From JALOLG01 sp963776935 (GTDB lineage: Bacteria; Actinomycetota; Acidimicrobiia; Acidimicrobiales; Ilumatobacteraceae): 64,000 nt of DNA. Positions 34,889 to 43,247 of the stretch are shown here, piece by piece. The stretch is from positions 62,001 through 126,000 of the forward strand of contig CAVZOP010000005.1 of NCBI GenBank assembly GCA_963776935.1, given 5' to 3'. Below the pieces are notes generated by a model. It did no database searches. It was not told the origin of the DNA and was given only the letters and a program-made list of their open reading frames with translations. Every line of letters begins with the position of its first letter. Positions within the stretch are counted from its first letter, which is position 1. The translations under genes were made by a program, and so were the position numbers.

Positions 34889-36177
34889 CAAGGTCCCGAC
34901 GTCGTCGTGCCCGCAACGGTCGTCGTCGTTGTGGTGGTGGTCGTCGTCGTCGTTGTCGTGGTGGTCGTCGTCGTGGTCGTGGTGGTGGTCGACTCGAGTC
35001 GGTCCTGCACGAAGTTGGCGGCGTTGCGCTGCGACTCGAATCGTTGACGCTCTTCGACGAGGATGATCGATGCGTCGTCGAGCTCGTCACGGGAGAACTG
35101 TGTGACGGCTTCGACCGTCGGATCGAACCACAGCACACCATCGGGACGACCCTTGTAGATGATGACGGTGCCCTCGTCGTTGAACGCGACGAAGTACCCG
35201 TCGCGCGCCCAGGCGGCGAGGATCGTGAACCCGGCGACGAGCACGGCGGCAATGCCGACGACGGCGAGGAAGACGAGGAAGCGGTTGCGCTTGCGCGGCA
35301 CCGCGACCGGGATCTCCACGTCGGCCGGTGCCGGCATCGTCGGCGGGATCATCACCGGCTCGAACTCACCGGTGTCCACGTCGACGTCGCCACTCGACTG
35401 CGGCGGCGCCCAGGCCGGGATGATGTCGAGCTCCTCGGTCGGGTCGGGCGGGTCGAGCCCCTCGAGCACGTCGACGACGACGACCGTGATGTTGTCGTGC
35501 CCACCTCGCTCGTTGGCGACTCGGACCAGCTCGTCGGCGGCGCGCTGGGGGTCGGCGGTCTCGATGAGCACGCTGGCGATCTCGTCGTCGACCACCTCGT
35601 CGACGAGCCCGTCGCTGCACAACACGTACCGGTCACCACGGATGATCGGCAACGTCCACGAGTCGACCCGCACGGCCGACTCGATCCCGAGGGCACGGGT
35701 GACGATGTTGCGCCGCGGGTGGCTGCGCGCCTCGTCGCGGCTGATGTGGCCCTCGGCGACCAACTCCTGCACGTAGCTGTGGTCGATCGTGAGTTGGCGC
35801 AACTTGCCGTGGCGGATCAAGTAGGTGCGTGAGTCGCCGACGTTGGCGAGCGCGAACACCTCACCGTCGTGGGGGTCGGAGACGACCACCAGCGTCGTGA
35901 CGGTGGTGCCCATTCCCTGCTGGTCGGAGTTGGCGATGGCGGCCCGGAAGATGTCGCCGTTGGCCTCGCCGATTGCCGCGACGAGATCGGACATCGTGAC
36001 GCCGTCGGCGAGGCTCGCCATCCGCTCGATCGCCAGCCGGCTGGCGATCTCGCCGGCCTGATGCCCACCCATCCCGTCGGCGACGACGAACAGGCCCGGC
36101 GTCGCCAGGTACTGGTCCTCGTTCTGCGGCCGCAGCTGTCCCGGATGGGTGGCCGAGCCCCACCGCAGCTCAGCCAT
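34888..36177 (-). CDS. pstP: PP2C-type Ser/Thr phosphatase PstP with extracellular poly-Thr tail
   Basis: The N-terminal PP2C domain has metal-binding aspartates in RPQNEDQYLAT, VVADGMGGHQAGE, CSDGLVDEV and GGHDNITVVVV. A linker with DPTEELDI leads to a transmembrane helix (RFLVFLAVVGIAAVLVAGFTILAAW) and a short extracellular domain. It removes phosphates placed by PknB. The C-terminus is unusual: 24 consecutive threonines before VAGTTTSGP. Start ATG at 36177 (MAELRWGSATHPG) gives the usual N-terminus; an ATG four codons upstream is in frame. Order fhaA-fhaB-pstP-rodA-pbpA-pknB is conserved. Confidence 0.93.
   Translation of the reverse strand: MAELRWGSATHPGQLRPQNEDQYLATPGLFVVADGMGGHQAGEIASRLAIERMASLADGVTMSDLVAAIGEANGDIFRAAIANSDQQGMGTTVTTLVVVSDPHDGEVFALANVGDSRTYLIRHGKLRQLTIDHSYVQELVAEGHISRDEARSHPRRNIVTRALGIESAVRVDSWTLPIIRGDRYVLCSDGLVDEVVDDEIASVLIETADPQRAADELVRVANERGGHDNITVVVVDVLEGLDPPDPTEELDIIPAWAPPQSSGDVDVDTGEFEPVMIPPTMPAPADVEIPVAVPRKRNRFLVFLAVVGIAAVLVAGFTILAAWARDGYFVAFNDEGTVIIYKGRPDGVLWFDPTVEAVTQFSRDELDDASIILVEERQRFESQRNAANFVQDRLESTTTTTTTTTTTTTTTTTTTTTTTTVAGTTTSGP
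34918..34989 (-). repeat. Threonine-codon microsatellite (24 ACN codons)
   Basis: A 72-bp tract in which every codon on the minus strand is ACN, forming the poly-Thr end of PstP. The third codon base varies, so it is selected or slippage-diversified at the protein level. Similar but shorter Thr tracts occur in PknB, the lamin-tail protein and the L,D-transpeptidase. Confidence 0.9.
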
Positions 36178-36219
36178 CGCCGTCACCATCCGACACGTGA
36201 GGGTGTTGCCGGGCGCTGC

Positions 36220-36741
36220 TCACTGCGCCTCCAAGACGGTGTACCCGATCTGCACGCGATCGCCGGGGTGGAGCAGCTTGATGCCGGCCACCTTGCTGCC
36301 GTTCAGATAGGAGCCGTTGGTCGAACCGAGGTCCTCGAGCACCGGCTGTCCTTCGTGGTCGAAGACGCGAGCGTGGAGGCTCGACACGAATGTGTCGTCG
36401 GGGATCGTGATCGTGCACTTGGTGTCGCGACCGATCGTGATCTCGCGGTTGAGCGCGTAGGCCTGGCCGCGAGCGGCCTTCGGTTCGAGCACGACGAGAC
36501 GGGCGGCGCGCCCGGCACGACCCGCTGGTGGTCGAACCTCGCGGCGCTTGCGGTGCGCCGGACGCACCGCCGGCACGGTGGGTGCGTTGGGATCTGGCAT
36601 CGGCGACTGGATGGGGCCGGCGGCGCGGGCGTTGCCGGGCGAGCGGACCTCGCTCCACACCGCCCACAGCACGCGGGCGAAGAAGAGGTACAGCAGTGCC
36701 AGGAGCACAAGCTTCAAGATGTCGAGGACTTGTTCCGTCAT
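36220..36741 (-). CDS. fhaB: FHA-domain protein FhaB (FipA-like)
   Basis: A 173-residue protein with an N-terminal transmembrane segment (VLDILKLVLLALLYLFFARVLWAVW), a basic linker, and a C-terminal FHA domain containing ITIGRDTKCTITIPDDTFVSSLHARVF and LEDLGSTNGSYLNGSKV. FHA domains bind phosphothreonine; in mycobacteria FhaB/FipA links PknB substrates to the division machinery. It sits between pstP and fhaA, the conserved position. Confidence 0.9.
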   Translation of the reverse strand: MTEQVLDILKLVLLALLYLFFARVLWAVWSEVRSPGNARAAGPIQSPMPDPNAPTVPAVRPAHRKRREVRPPAGRAGRAARLVVLEPKAARGQAYALNREITIGRDTKCTITIPDDTFVSSLHARVFDHEGQPVLEDLGSTNGSYLNGSKVAGIKLLHPGDRVQIGYTVLEAQ

Positions 36742-36759
36742 GGCGGTGTCGGACCAGGG

Positions 36760-37422
36760 TCAGGACGCCTCGAAGCGAACGTGGGTCGACCCGATGCTCA
36801 CGATGTCGCCGTCCTGCAAACGATGCTCGCCCGAGATCCGCACGCCGTTGATCATCGTCCCGTTGGTGGATCCGAGGTCGACGACCGAGAAGCCGTTCCC
36901 GGAGCGCCGGACTTCGGCGTGACGGCGGCTGACGTTGTGGTCGGGCAGGGTGAGGTTGCTGTCGGACAAGCGTCCGATGGTGAGTGGCTTGTCGCGCAAC
37001 TCGATCCGCTCACCCGATGGCAGCACGAGGGCGCCCAGCGGCGAGCCACCCGGAGACTGGCGCAGCTGCGACGCGATGCCGAACCGGCCCGGCTTGAGCG
37101 AGTTCTCGACCCGCAGCACCACGCTGACCGGCCCCATGAAGTGGTAGCCCTCCTCGCGGGCGTACTCGCGGGCGGCCTCGACGAGCTCGGTGCGCAGCGC
37201 ATCCTCGATGTCGGCGAACCCGGCGTGGTCTTCCGGCGAGAGGTGGATCGTGAACTCATTGGGCACCATCCGGCGGCCTTTGACGTCGACAGACCGCTGA
37301 TCGTCCATCTCGCGGATCAATCGGCGCCCGAGCTCGATCGGCCGGATGGTGTTGCTGGCACGGCGCGAGAACACGCCCTCGACCATACGCTCTAGCCGCC
37401 GTTCGAGAGATTGCATGCCCAT
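36760..37422 (-). CDS. fhaA: FhaA (DUF3662 plus FHA domain)
   Basis: The N-terminal DUF3662 domain (MQSLERRLERMVEGVFSRRAS and IRPIELGRRLIREMDDQRSVDV) is followed by an FHA domain (LTIGRLSDSNLTLPDHNVSRRHAEVRR, VVDLGSTNGTMING). FhaA is a PknB substrate that regulates peptidoglycan synthesis at the pole and septum and binds MviN-type flippases in mycobacteria. Length is 220 residues, lacking the long repetitive middle region of mycobacterial FhaA. Start at 37422; an in-frame ATG two codons inside is equally possible. Confidence 0.92.
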   Translation of the reverse strand: MGMQSLERRLERMVEGVFSRRASNTIRPIELGRRLIREMDDQRSVDVKGRRMVPNEFTIHLSPEDHAGFADIEDALRTELVEAAREYAREEGYHFMGPVSVVLRVENSLKPGRFGIASQLRQSPGGSPLGALVLPSGERIELRDKPLTIGRLSDSNLTLPDHNVSRRHAEVRRSGNGFSVVDLGSTNGTMINGVRISGEHRLQDGDIVSIGSTHVRFEAS

Positions 37423-37495
37423 CGTGGTGGTCGAGGCTACTGGCGTACTGGGTTGGGCGACCGCGCGCGAACAGCTAGCGTTCAAGCCTCCACTC

Positions 37496-37581
37496 GGGCG
37501 AGTGGCGGAATGGCAGACGCGCTGGCTTCAGGTGCCAGTGAGGGCAACCTCGTGGGGGTTCAAGTCCCCCCTCGCCCACCA
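37496..37581 (+). tRNA. tRNA-Leu(CAG)
   Basis: An 86-nt class II tRNA with a long variable arm. Acceptor GGGCGAG pairs with CTCGCCC, the anticodon stem CTGGC/GCCAG encloses the loop TTCAGGT giving anticodon CAG, the T arm GGGGGTTCAAGTCCCCC is intact, and CCA is encoded. A leucine tRNA next to fhaA is conserved in actinobacteria. Its 3' end seems to have a degenerate copy at 39016-39035, beyond the Fic gene. Confidence 0.95.
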
Positions 37582-37600
37582 AAAGCACCGCCACGTTGGG

Positions 37601-38893
37601 TCACCGTTGCGGACGCGCCGGCGCGGCGCGGCTGGGTGGTGAGGCGCGCGTGTCGAACTGCGTGCTGGCGAGCGCTCGTTCGGAGAGCGTGATCACGTCG
37701 AGCACCTCGCGGGCGATGTACGCGGTGGCTCCCCGTTCGATCGAGAGGGTGGTGACGATGCCCGCCTGACGCAGCTCGTCGAGCGCAGCGCTCGCTGCTG
37801 GGAACGACACACCGAGGATGCGAGCGAGCGTCGTCGCAGTCACCACCGGAGACTCGGGCAGCTGCGCGAGCAGCCGGGCGACCGCGGAGTCCGCGCGCGG
37901 TATCGGGCGCAAGCCGGCTGCGCTTCGATGAGCGCTGAGCCGCGCGGCCCAGTCGTCGCGGAGCGCGGCGATCTTGGTGACGAGGTCCTGGGACTGTTCG
38001 ACCGCGATCGCTGCTGCGTCGACGAACGTGGCCAGCCACTCGTTGGTGGATGCGGTCGCCGCGTCGCTGCCGGGCGGTGACGAGTGCCGGAATGACGTGA
38101 GACCGGCGATGTAGCCGTCACGCAGCGTTGCCAGCACCAGACTGATCGGCAGCACCGCGCGATCGGTCAGGCCGCGGCGGGCGAGCACGGTGTGAATCAG
38201 GGCGCGCCCGACGCGACCGTTGCCGTCGGTGAACGGGTGGATCGTCTCGAATTGGGCATGGATCACGGCGGCCTGGATCAGAGGCGCGTGCGCCGCACCG
38301 TTGAGATAGCCGACGAGGTCGGTCATCAGCGCTGGGACGCGGTCGGGATCGGGCGGCACGTACGTGGCGTCGACCGGCGACCAGTTCGACGTGCCGATCC
38401 AGTTCTGAACGGAGCGGAGCCCGTGATGGCGGGGGTCGTCGGGCAGCAGCGACGTGTGCAGATCGACGATGTGGTCGACTGTCAAGGTCGGTGCCTCGGC
38501 CAGCTCGGTGGTGGCCCCGCGAACGATCGTCATGTTGTTGGCGACGAGCATGGCCTGGTCGCTGATCCCGCGGACGGACTCGGACTGCCCGAGCTCAGCG
38601 AGCGCCACCTGCTGCGCCGACGGTGCGATGCCCTCGATGCGTGAACTGGCGATCGCCTCGGACCGCAACAGGAAGCGGGCGATGCCGGCGAGACTCTCGG
38701 CTCCCTCGCCGTTGAGGCCGCGGATGCCTCGTTCAACGGCGGCCACCCGCCTGGACACGTCGGGGTCGACGGCCAGCGCAGTCCCGTCAATCATGTCGGG
38801 GACGTACCGGTGGTATGTCCCCGAACGCTGTTGCGAACGCGGGATGCCGGAGGCGACGTCGGACTCCCAGTGAGCCGGTTCCCATGTGGCCAT
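37601..38893 (-). CDS. Fic-domain AMP-transferase with N-terminal inhibitory motif and winged helix
   Basis: The 430-residue protein carries the Fic active-site motif HPFTDGNGRVGR (around residues 216-227), which adenylylates a target protein hydroxyl using ATP. An inhibitory motif SSRIEGI (about 83-89) lies N-terminal in the same chain, as in class II Fic proteins. A C-terminal winged helix (TATTLARILGVSFPAASAALDELRQAGIVTTL) suggests DNA binding. The FDIC/DOC N-terminal region (WEPAHWESDVASGIPRSQQRSGTYHRYVP) is typical. The gene occupies almost the whole space between tRNA-Leu and a degenerate copy of the tRNA end, so it may have arrived with an integrative element. Confidence 0.9.
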   Translation of the reverse strand: MATWEPAHWESDVASGIPRSQQRSGTYHRYVPDMIDGTALAVDPDVSRRVAAVERGIRGLNGEGAESLAGIARFLLRSEAIASSRIEGIAPSAQQVALAELGQSESVRGISDQAMLVANNMTIVRGATTELAEAPTLTVDHIVDLHTSLLPDDPRHHGLRSVQNWIGTSNWSPVDATYVPPDPDRVPALMTDLVGYLNGAAHAPLIQAAVIHAQFETIHPFTDGNGRVGRALIHTVLARRGLTDRAVLPISLVLATLRDGYIAGLTSFRHSSPPGSDAATASTNEWLATFVDAAAIAVEQSQDLVTKIAALRDDWAARLSAHRSAAGLRPIPRADSAVARLLAQLPESPVVTATTLARILGVSFPAASAALDELRQAGIVTTLSIERGATAYIAREVLDVITLSERALASTQFDTRASPPSRAAPARPQR

Positions 38894-38894
38894 T

Positions 38895-38906
38895 CAAGGA
38901 TCCTTG
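38895..38906. promoter_or_regulatory. 12-bp perfect palindrome at the Fic ribosome-binding site
   Basis: CAAGGATCCTTG ends one base before the Fic ATG on the minus strand and includes the AAGGA ribosome-binding sequence. If folded in RNA it would pair that sequence; as DNA it could be an operator. An AT-rich stretch with AAAGG and CCTTT arms lies 25-45 bp further upstream. Confidence 0.4.
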
Positions 38907-39015
38907 TACCAGGTCGGGCTTGATCAAAGGATAACACGTCAACCTTTAACGAAGACGGATCGGGTGAAAGGAACCGATCGAACACGCGAGCGGCCTCGAC
39001 TTCTACCGAATCAGA

Positions 39016-39035
39016 GTTCAATCCCCTCGCCCACC
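39016..39035. other. Degenerate copy of a tRNA-Leu 3' end (possible attachment site)
   Basis: GTTCAATCCCCTCGCCCACC matches the T-loop-to-CCA end of tRNA-Leu (37559-37580) apart from three missing bases. Integrating elements recreate such a tRNA end at their far junction. The segment between, about 1.4 kb, holds only the Fic gene. No integrase is visible, so this is a weak but suggestive trace. Confidence 0.4.
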
Positions 39036-39079
39036 GTCAGTTCGAGAGCCCCTGGCCGACCGCTACAGTGCGACGCTCG

Positions 39080-39283
39080 ATGCAGCTGACGCCGTTGTAC
39101 CGGGCTCGGTTCACCTATCCGGAGGCGTGGTCGGCCGAGGTCGCCGACGACGATCGGTACCGGTGGCTCAACGACGTCGTGTGTGTCGGCACTGGCGAGG
39201 TGCGACCGACGGAGCTGCTCTCGTTGCAGTCTTCGGTTCTGCGGTCGCCTTACCTCGCGATGGCGTCAACGCGGCGCCGCTGA
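39080..39283 (+). pseudogene. Truncated DUF3237-like N-terminal fragment
   Basis: The frame starts well (MQLTPLYRARFTYPEAWSAEV), like a DUF3237-type protein of about 150 residues, but after VGTGEVRPTELL it turns into unrelated sequence and stops at about 67 residues. The real C-terminus is absent. It lies directly after the tRNA-end-like site. The remainder appears to have been lost in the rearrangement that left the next fragment. Confidence 0.45.
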
Positions 39284-39546
39284 ACTCCGCTGGATGGACG
39301 ACGAACGCCACGGCGAGTCCTGCCAGTGTTCCGCGGGGTACCACCGCGACGGTGTCGGTCACGGTCAAGTCGTCGACCACGCGTCGGGGACTCGTCGACC
39401 TGGAGATCTACAGCTCGAGCGGCAGGGTGTACCAGCAGTTCTGGGACAACCACGGCGAAGTCGCCGAACAAGGCGGCGCATCGCGCCCTGATACACCGCT
39501 GACAACCGGTGGGAACGGTGCCCGTTCGCCCTCGGTTTCGTGGTGA
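39262..39546 (+). pseudogene. Fragment of a secreted beta-sandwich domain
   Basis: From about 39272 the sequence reads NAAPLNSAGWTTNATASPASV and then PRGTTATVSVTVKSS, VDLEIYSSSGRVYQQFWDN. This matches the carbohydrate-active or surface beta-sandwich modules that contain DLEVYDPSGxxVFQQFWDNQ. No start codon, signal or following domain is present, and the frame degenerates after EQGG. It is leftover of a larger exported protein. Confidence 0.45.
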
Positions 39547-39657
39547 TGCACTCTTTCGTCATTCTCTATCGGCCGTGCGGCGGCATCACTTGAAGCGTCG
39601 GCGTCCCGATCAGGCCCCGGAACAGGCGCATCCGTCCAGCGTGAAGCGGGTGTCGGG

Positions 39658-39930
39658 TCAGCGGCGGTGGGTGCGAGGTCCGCGTCCGGCGATGGCTTGC
39701 AGTACCAGGAGGAGGAGCACCGCTCCGACCGCGGCGACCAGCACGGTGCGGATCGAGAACTCGTCGAGGGCGCGCCCGTCGACGGCTTGCATCAGCGCCC
39801 CGCCGATCAGGGCACCGAGGATCCCGACCACGACGGTGTAGATGCAGCCACTGCGTTCGTCGCCCACGATCCAGCGCGCCAGGACGCCCGCCAGGAGTCC
39901 CGTTGCGGTCCACGCCACGATGCTGCCCAT
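39658..39930 (-). CDS. GlsB/YeaQ/YmgE-family membrane protein
   Basis: A 90-residue protein with three hydrophobic helices: SIVAWTATGLLAGVLARWIVG, TVVVGILGALIGGALMQAV and FSIRTVLVAAVGAVLLLLVLQAIAG, typical of transglycosylase-associated (YeaQ/GlsB) proteins linked to stress. ATG start at 39930. A basic tail GRGPRTHRR is cytoplasmic. The gene is divergent from the TauE-like transporter. Confidence 0.85.
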   Translation of the reverse strand: MGSIVAWTATGLLAGVLARWIVGDERSGCIYTVVVGILGALIGGALMQAVDGRALDEFSIRTVLVAAVGAVLLLLVLQAIAGRGPRTHRR

Positions 39931-39997
39931 CGGCGCGAAGGTAGCCGGGCGACGTTCAGAGGATCGCTCCGGGTGACGGGCCTACAGTCCGACGCCA

Positions 39998-40750
39998 ATG
40001 ACCCCGACGCCAATGACATGGTGGGAGGCGTTGCTGCTGGTCGGCGGAGGTCTGCTCGCCGGCACGATCAACGCCGTCGCCGGAGGTGGATCGATCCTCA
40101 CCGTGCCGTTGCTGGTGCTCGCGGGGGTTCCTGGCAACGCCGCCAACGGCTCGAACCGGGTCGGGATCCTCACCTCGAACGCCGCCGCCGCGGTGTCGTT
40201 CCGGCGCCTCGGTGTGCGCGGCCTGCGAGCCGCACTCCCGATCCTGGTGCCGGTCGTCGTCGGCGCGATCGTCGGTTCGTTCACGATCGGGAGGGTCACC
40301 GACGAGGGCTTCGAGCGGTTCTTCGGGTTCCTCGTCTTCCCGTTGGTGATCCTGTCGCTGCGAACACCGAAGGTGCGCGTCGACGCCGAGCCGTGGAGCC
40401 GCCGGGCGACGCTCGTCGTGTTCACGACGATCGGCCTCTACGGCGGCGCGGTGCAGGCCGGGATCGGCCTCGTGCTCCTCGCCGCACTCACCCGCGCCGG
40501 GTACGAGCTCGTCCTCGCCAACAACATCAAGGTCGTCGTCAACCTGAGCATCACCGTCGTCGCGCTTCCGTTCTTCATCGCCCGCGGTGAGGTCGACTGG
40601 ATCCCGGCCCTGATCCTGGCTGCTGGTTTCACCGCCGGCGGATGGGTGGGTGCCCACGCCGCGGTCAGGGGCGGGGAGCAGTTCTTGCGCTGGGCGATGG
40701 TCGCCGCGGCGATGCTCCTCGCCGGTCGACTGATCGGGTTCTACGGCTGA
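39998..40750 (+). CDS. TauE/SafE-family anion exporter
   Basis: The 250-residue protein has about eight transmembrane segments and the TauE/SafE signatures: LLAGTINAVAGGGSILTVPLLVLAGVPGNAANGSNRVGIL near the N-terminus and YGGAVQAGIGLVLLAAL with ANNIKVVVNLSITVVAL in the second half. Family members move sulfite, sulfoacetate or other organic anions. The start region is duplicated (CCGACGCCAATGA twice), giving MTPTPMTWW; the ATG at 40013 is an alternative. Confidence 0.85.
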   Translation: MTPTPMTWWEALLLVGGGLLAGTINAVAGGGSILTVPLLVLAGVPGNAANGSNRVGILTSNAAAAVSFRRLGVRGLRAALPILVPVVVGAIVGSFTIGRVTDEGFERFFGFLVFPLVILSLRTPKVRVDAEPWSRRATLVVFTTIGLYGGAVQAGIGLVLLAALTRAGYELVLANNIKVVVNLSITVVALPFFIARGEVDWIPALILAAGFTAGGWVGAHAAVRGGEQFLRWAMVAAAMLLAGRLIGFYG

Positions 40751-40793
40751 CGAGGCGGGTCGACGCCGCGACGCGGTCTGCCGCGGCTCGCCG

Positions 40794-42180
40794 TCATGGT
40801 CTCTCGCGCACGGTCTGGTCGTACGCCGCGATCACGGCGACGATCGCCAGGCCGACGAGCGCGGTCATGCCGACGACGGTCACCGCGTGGAGGTCGCCGT
40901 CGGCATCGCCGGGGTTGGCGAATGCTGGGCCGACGGGAGAATCTCCGATTTCGAGCAGTGCCGTCACGGCCATCCAGACGACTGGCAACATCCCCCCGAT
41001 CGCGACGCCGAGGCCCCATCGGCGCACCTGCAGGAAGCCGATCACGCCGGCGAGGGCAAGGAGGGCGACCTGCGCGAGGCGGCCGGCGAGGTAGGCGGTG
41101 GGCTGGTCGAACGTGCCACCAGCCGAGCTCCAGTTGTTGCGGAACGTGGCCGTTCCCTCGGGGACGAGTGGGCCGCCGGCCGCGATCAGCGCGCTCGACC
41201 GCACCCAGCGCCGCGATCCACGGGTTCAGACCGGAACGGCCGTCGTTGCCGGCGTACGCCAACGAGACCACGAACACCGCGCCCCCGATCAGGATCGTCG
41301 CCAGCAGCAGCCAGTACCCCAGATCACGGGTGATCGTGACCGTGAACGACTCGGTCGTCGGCGCGTCGACGGCGATCGTGGCCGCCTGCAGCGGCTGCTC
41401 GACGAGCCCGATCACCAGCGCCGCCCAGCCGGCGAGGGCCAGCCCGGCCCCGCCCGCCAGCCCGGCGCCCCACCGGATCCCGAACCCGGCGACGACGGCT
41501 CCGACGAGCAGCGAGGCGACGCCGATCAGGCCGGCGACTTGGAGGTTCGAGCCGAGATCGTCGACGAGCCAGTCGCCGGTCTCGAAGGTCGGCGTGGTGG
41601 CGTCGGTCGCAATCGTGGCGAGGGTGGCGAACACGCCGACGAGGGCGACGATCGCGGCGACGATGCTCGTCCCCGTCACCACGCCGAAGCGGAACCGGTA
41701 GCGCCGCAGCTCTTCCGGATCGATGATCGGCATCTCGGTGGTCCTGGTGGCGCTCTGCGCCGGGCGGGCGTACGCGGCGGTGACCTGCTCGGCGGTGACC
41801 GGGACCCGATGCGGTGCCACGGGGGGTGCTGAACGCGCGGTCGACGTCGCGGGTGCGGTCGGTGTGGGCGGCGCGGCCGGTGCCGGGCGCACCGTCGGGT
41901 GGGTGATGTCGTCCGGTACGTCCGACGCGAAGTCGTAGACCTGCTTCGGCTGCTCGCGTTGACGAGTGACGGTGGGAACGACGCCCGTCACCGCCTGGGT
42001 GACCGGCAACTGTCCGGTGATCGAGGGGGTGATGGTCGGGTTGATCAGCGGGTCGGGACCCGCCGGCAACGGCCGGATGAGCTCCTGCGTGGGGTCGGTC
42101 ACGCCGGTGAGCGAGACGCCACAGTCACCGCAGAACCGCTGCTTCGGCTGCACCTCCACGCCGCACCGATGGCAGAACAT
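40794..42180 (-). pseudogene. Zinc-ribbon multi-pass membrane protein, split by one frameshift
   Basis: The N-terminus MFCHRCGVEVQPKQRFCGDCGVSL is a double CxxC zinc ribbon, followed by a Pro/Thr/Ala-rich linker of about 120 residues and several hydrophobic helices (FGVVTGTSIVAAIVALVGVFATLATIA onward). Conserved sequence stops at LNPWIAALGAV near 41205 and resumes in another frame as SSALIAAGGPLVPEGTATF, continuing through three more helices to VIAAYDQTVRERP. Removing one G in the GGTGCGG context joins the two halves into about 460 residues. Function is unknown; it is probably a membrane sensor or envelope protein. I think the break is a sequencing artefact, but it is annotated here as found. 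Confidence 0.72.
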
Positions 42181-42261
42181 GGTCCGAATGGTAAGCGGCC
42201 TCGGGCACCAGTTGTCCGTCGGCTTCATCCGAGCGTGCGGATCTCAGCAGACTCGGCGTTC

Positions 42262-43185
42262 ATGACCGGCCGATTCGCGCCCTCGCCGACTGGTGAGCTC
42301 CACCTCGGCAACCTCCGCACGGCGCTCGTCGCCTGGCTGGCGGCGCGCTCGACGGGTGGCGGGTTCATCGTCCGCATGGAGGACCTCGACCGGGTGACGT
42401 CGTCGGTCGAGCACGAGCGTCGACAGCTCGCCGACCTCGCCGCGATCGGGCTCGACTGGGACGGTGACGTGGTGCGTCAGAGCGAGCGATTCGAGCGCTA
42501 TCGCCAGGCGATCGGAGTGCTCGACGAACGGGGGCTCGTCTACCCGTGCTACTGCACCCGGCGCGAGATCCGGCGGGAGATCGAGGCCGCCGCCAGCGCG
42601 CCGCACGGAGTGCTGCCACCCGACGGCTACCCGGGGACGTGTCGCGATCTGACGAGCACCGAACGGGCGGAGCGCGAGGCGGTCGGTCGACCGGCCGCGC
42701 TGCGGCTGCGCACCGAACACCAGGAGGTCGAGGTCGTCGACCTGGTCGCGGGCACCTTCCGCGGGAGGGTCGACGACGTCGTGCTGCAGCGGGGCGACGG
42801 AGTGCCGGCGTACAACCTGGCCGTGGTCGTCGATGACGCCGCCCAGGGCGTGACACAGGTGGTGCGCGGCGACGACCTGCTGTCGTCGACGCCGCGCCAG
42901 GTGTTGCTGCAACAACTGCTCGAGCTGCCGACGCCCGAGTACATGCACGTACCACTCGTGCTCGGGCCCGACGGCGAGCGTCTCGCCAAGCGTCACGGTG
43001 CGGTGACGCTGTCGCAGCTCGCGCAACGGGACGTCTCCGCGTCCGACGTCACCACCCGGCTGGCCAGGTCGCTCGGCTTTGCGGAGCCCGTGGATCGTCT
43101 CGGAGTGCGAGAACTGCTCGAGTACTTCGACCCGTCGATGCTGCCGCGGAATCCGGTCACGCTCGGCGAGTTGCTGGGGAGCTGA
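42262..43185 (+). CDS. gluQ: Glutamyl-Q tRNA(Asp) synthetase GluQ (or short GltX-like)
   Basis: The 307-residue protein is the catalytic part of a glutamyl-tRNA synthetase without the anticodon-binding domain. It has the HIGH-type motif in RFAPSPTGELHLGNLRTALVAWL, a zinc site in YPCYCTRREI and YPGTC, and RLAKRHGAVTL in place of KMSKS, all as in YadB/GluQ. Those enzymes attach glutamate to the queuosine base in tRNA(Asp). The ATG at 42262 begins MTGRFAPSPTG. It is not fused to a larger synthetase, which argues against a simple GltX truncation. Confidence 0.88.
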   Translation: MTGRFAPSPTGELHLGNLRTALVAWLAARSTGGGFIVRMEDLDRVTSSVEHERRQLADLAAIGLDWDGDVVRQSERFERYRQAIGVLDERGLVYPCYCTRREIRREIEAAASAPHGVLPPDGYPGTCRDLTSTERAEREAVGRPAALRLRTEHQEVEVVDLVAGTFRGRVDDVVLQRGDGVPAYNLAVVVDDAAQGVTQVVRGDDLLSSTPRQVLLQQLLELPTPEYMHVPLVLGPDGERLAKRHGAVTLSQLAQRDVSASDVTTRLARSLGFAEPVDRLGVRELLEYFDPSMLPRNPVTLGELLGS

Positions 43186-43247
43186 CGCCGGCGCCGTGTT
43201 CGAGGTGCCCGGACCATCGGGTGACGCCCGGGCTAGGCTGGAAGCCC

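Noticed and set aside
37601..38893. A toxin-antitoxin pair with a separate antitoxin gene
   Set aside because: The inhibitory motif is inside the Fic protein and no small partner gene is present on either side.
38895..39079. Unlisted RNA gene in the Fic upstream region
   Set aside because: Only short palindromes and promoter-like sequence are visible, without a tRNA, riboswitch or extended stem structure.
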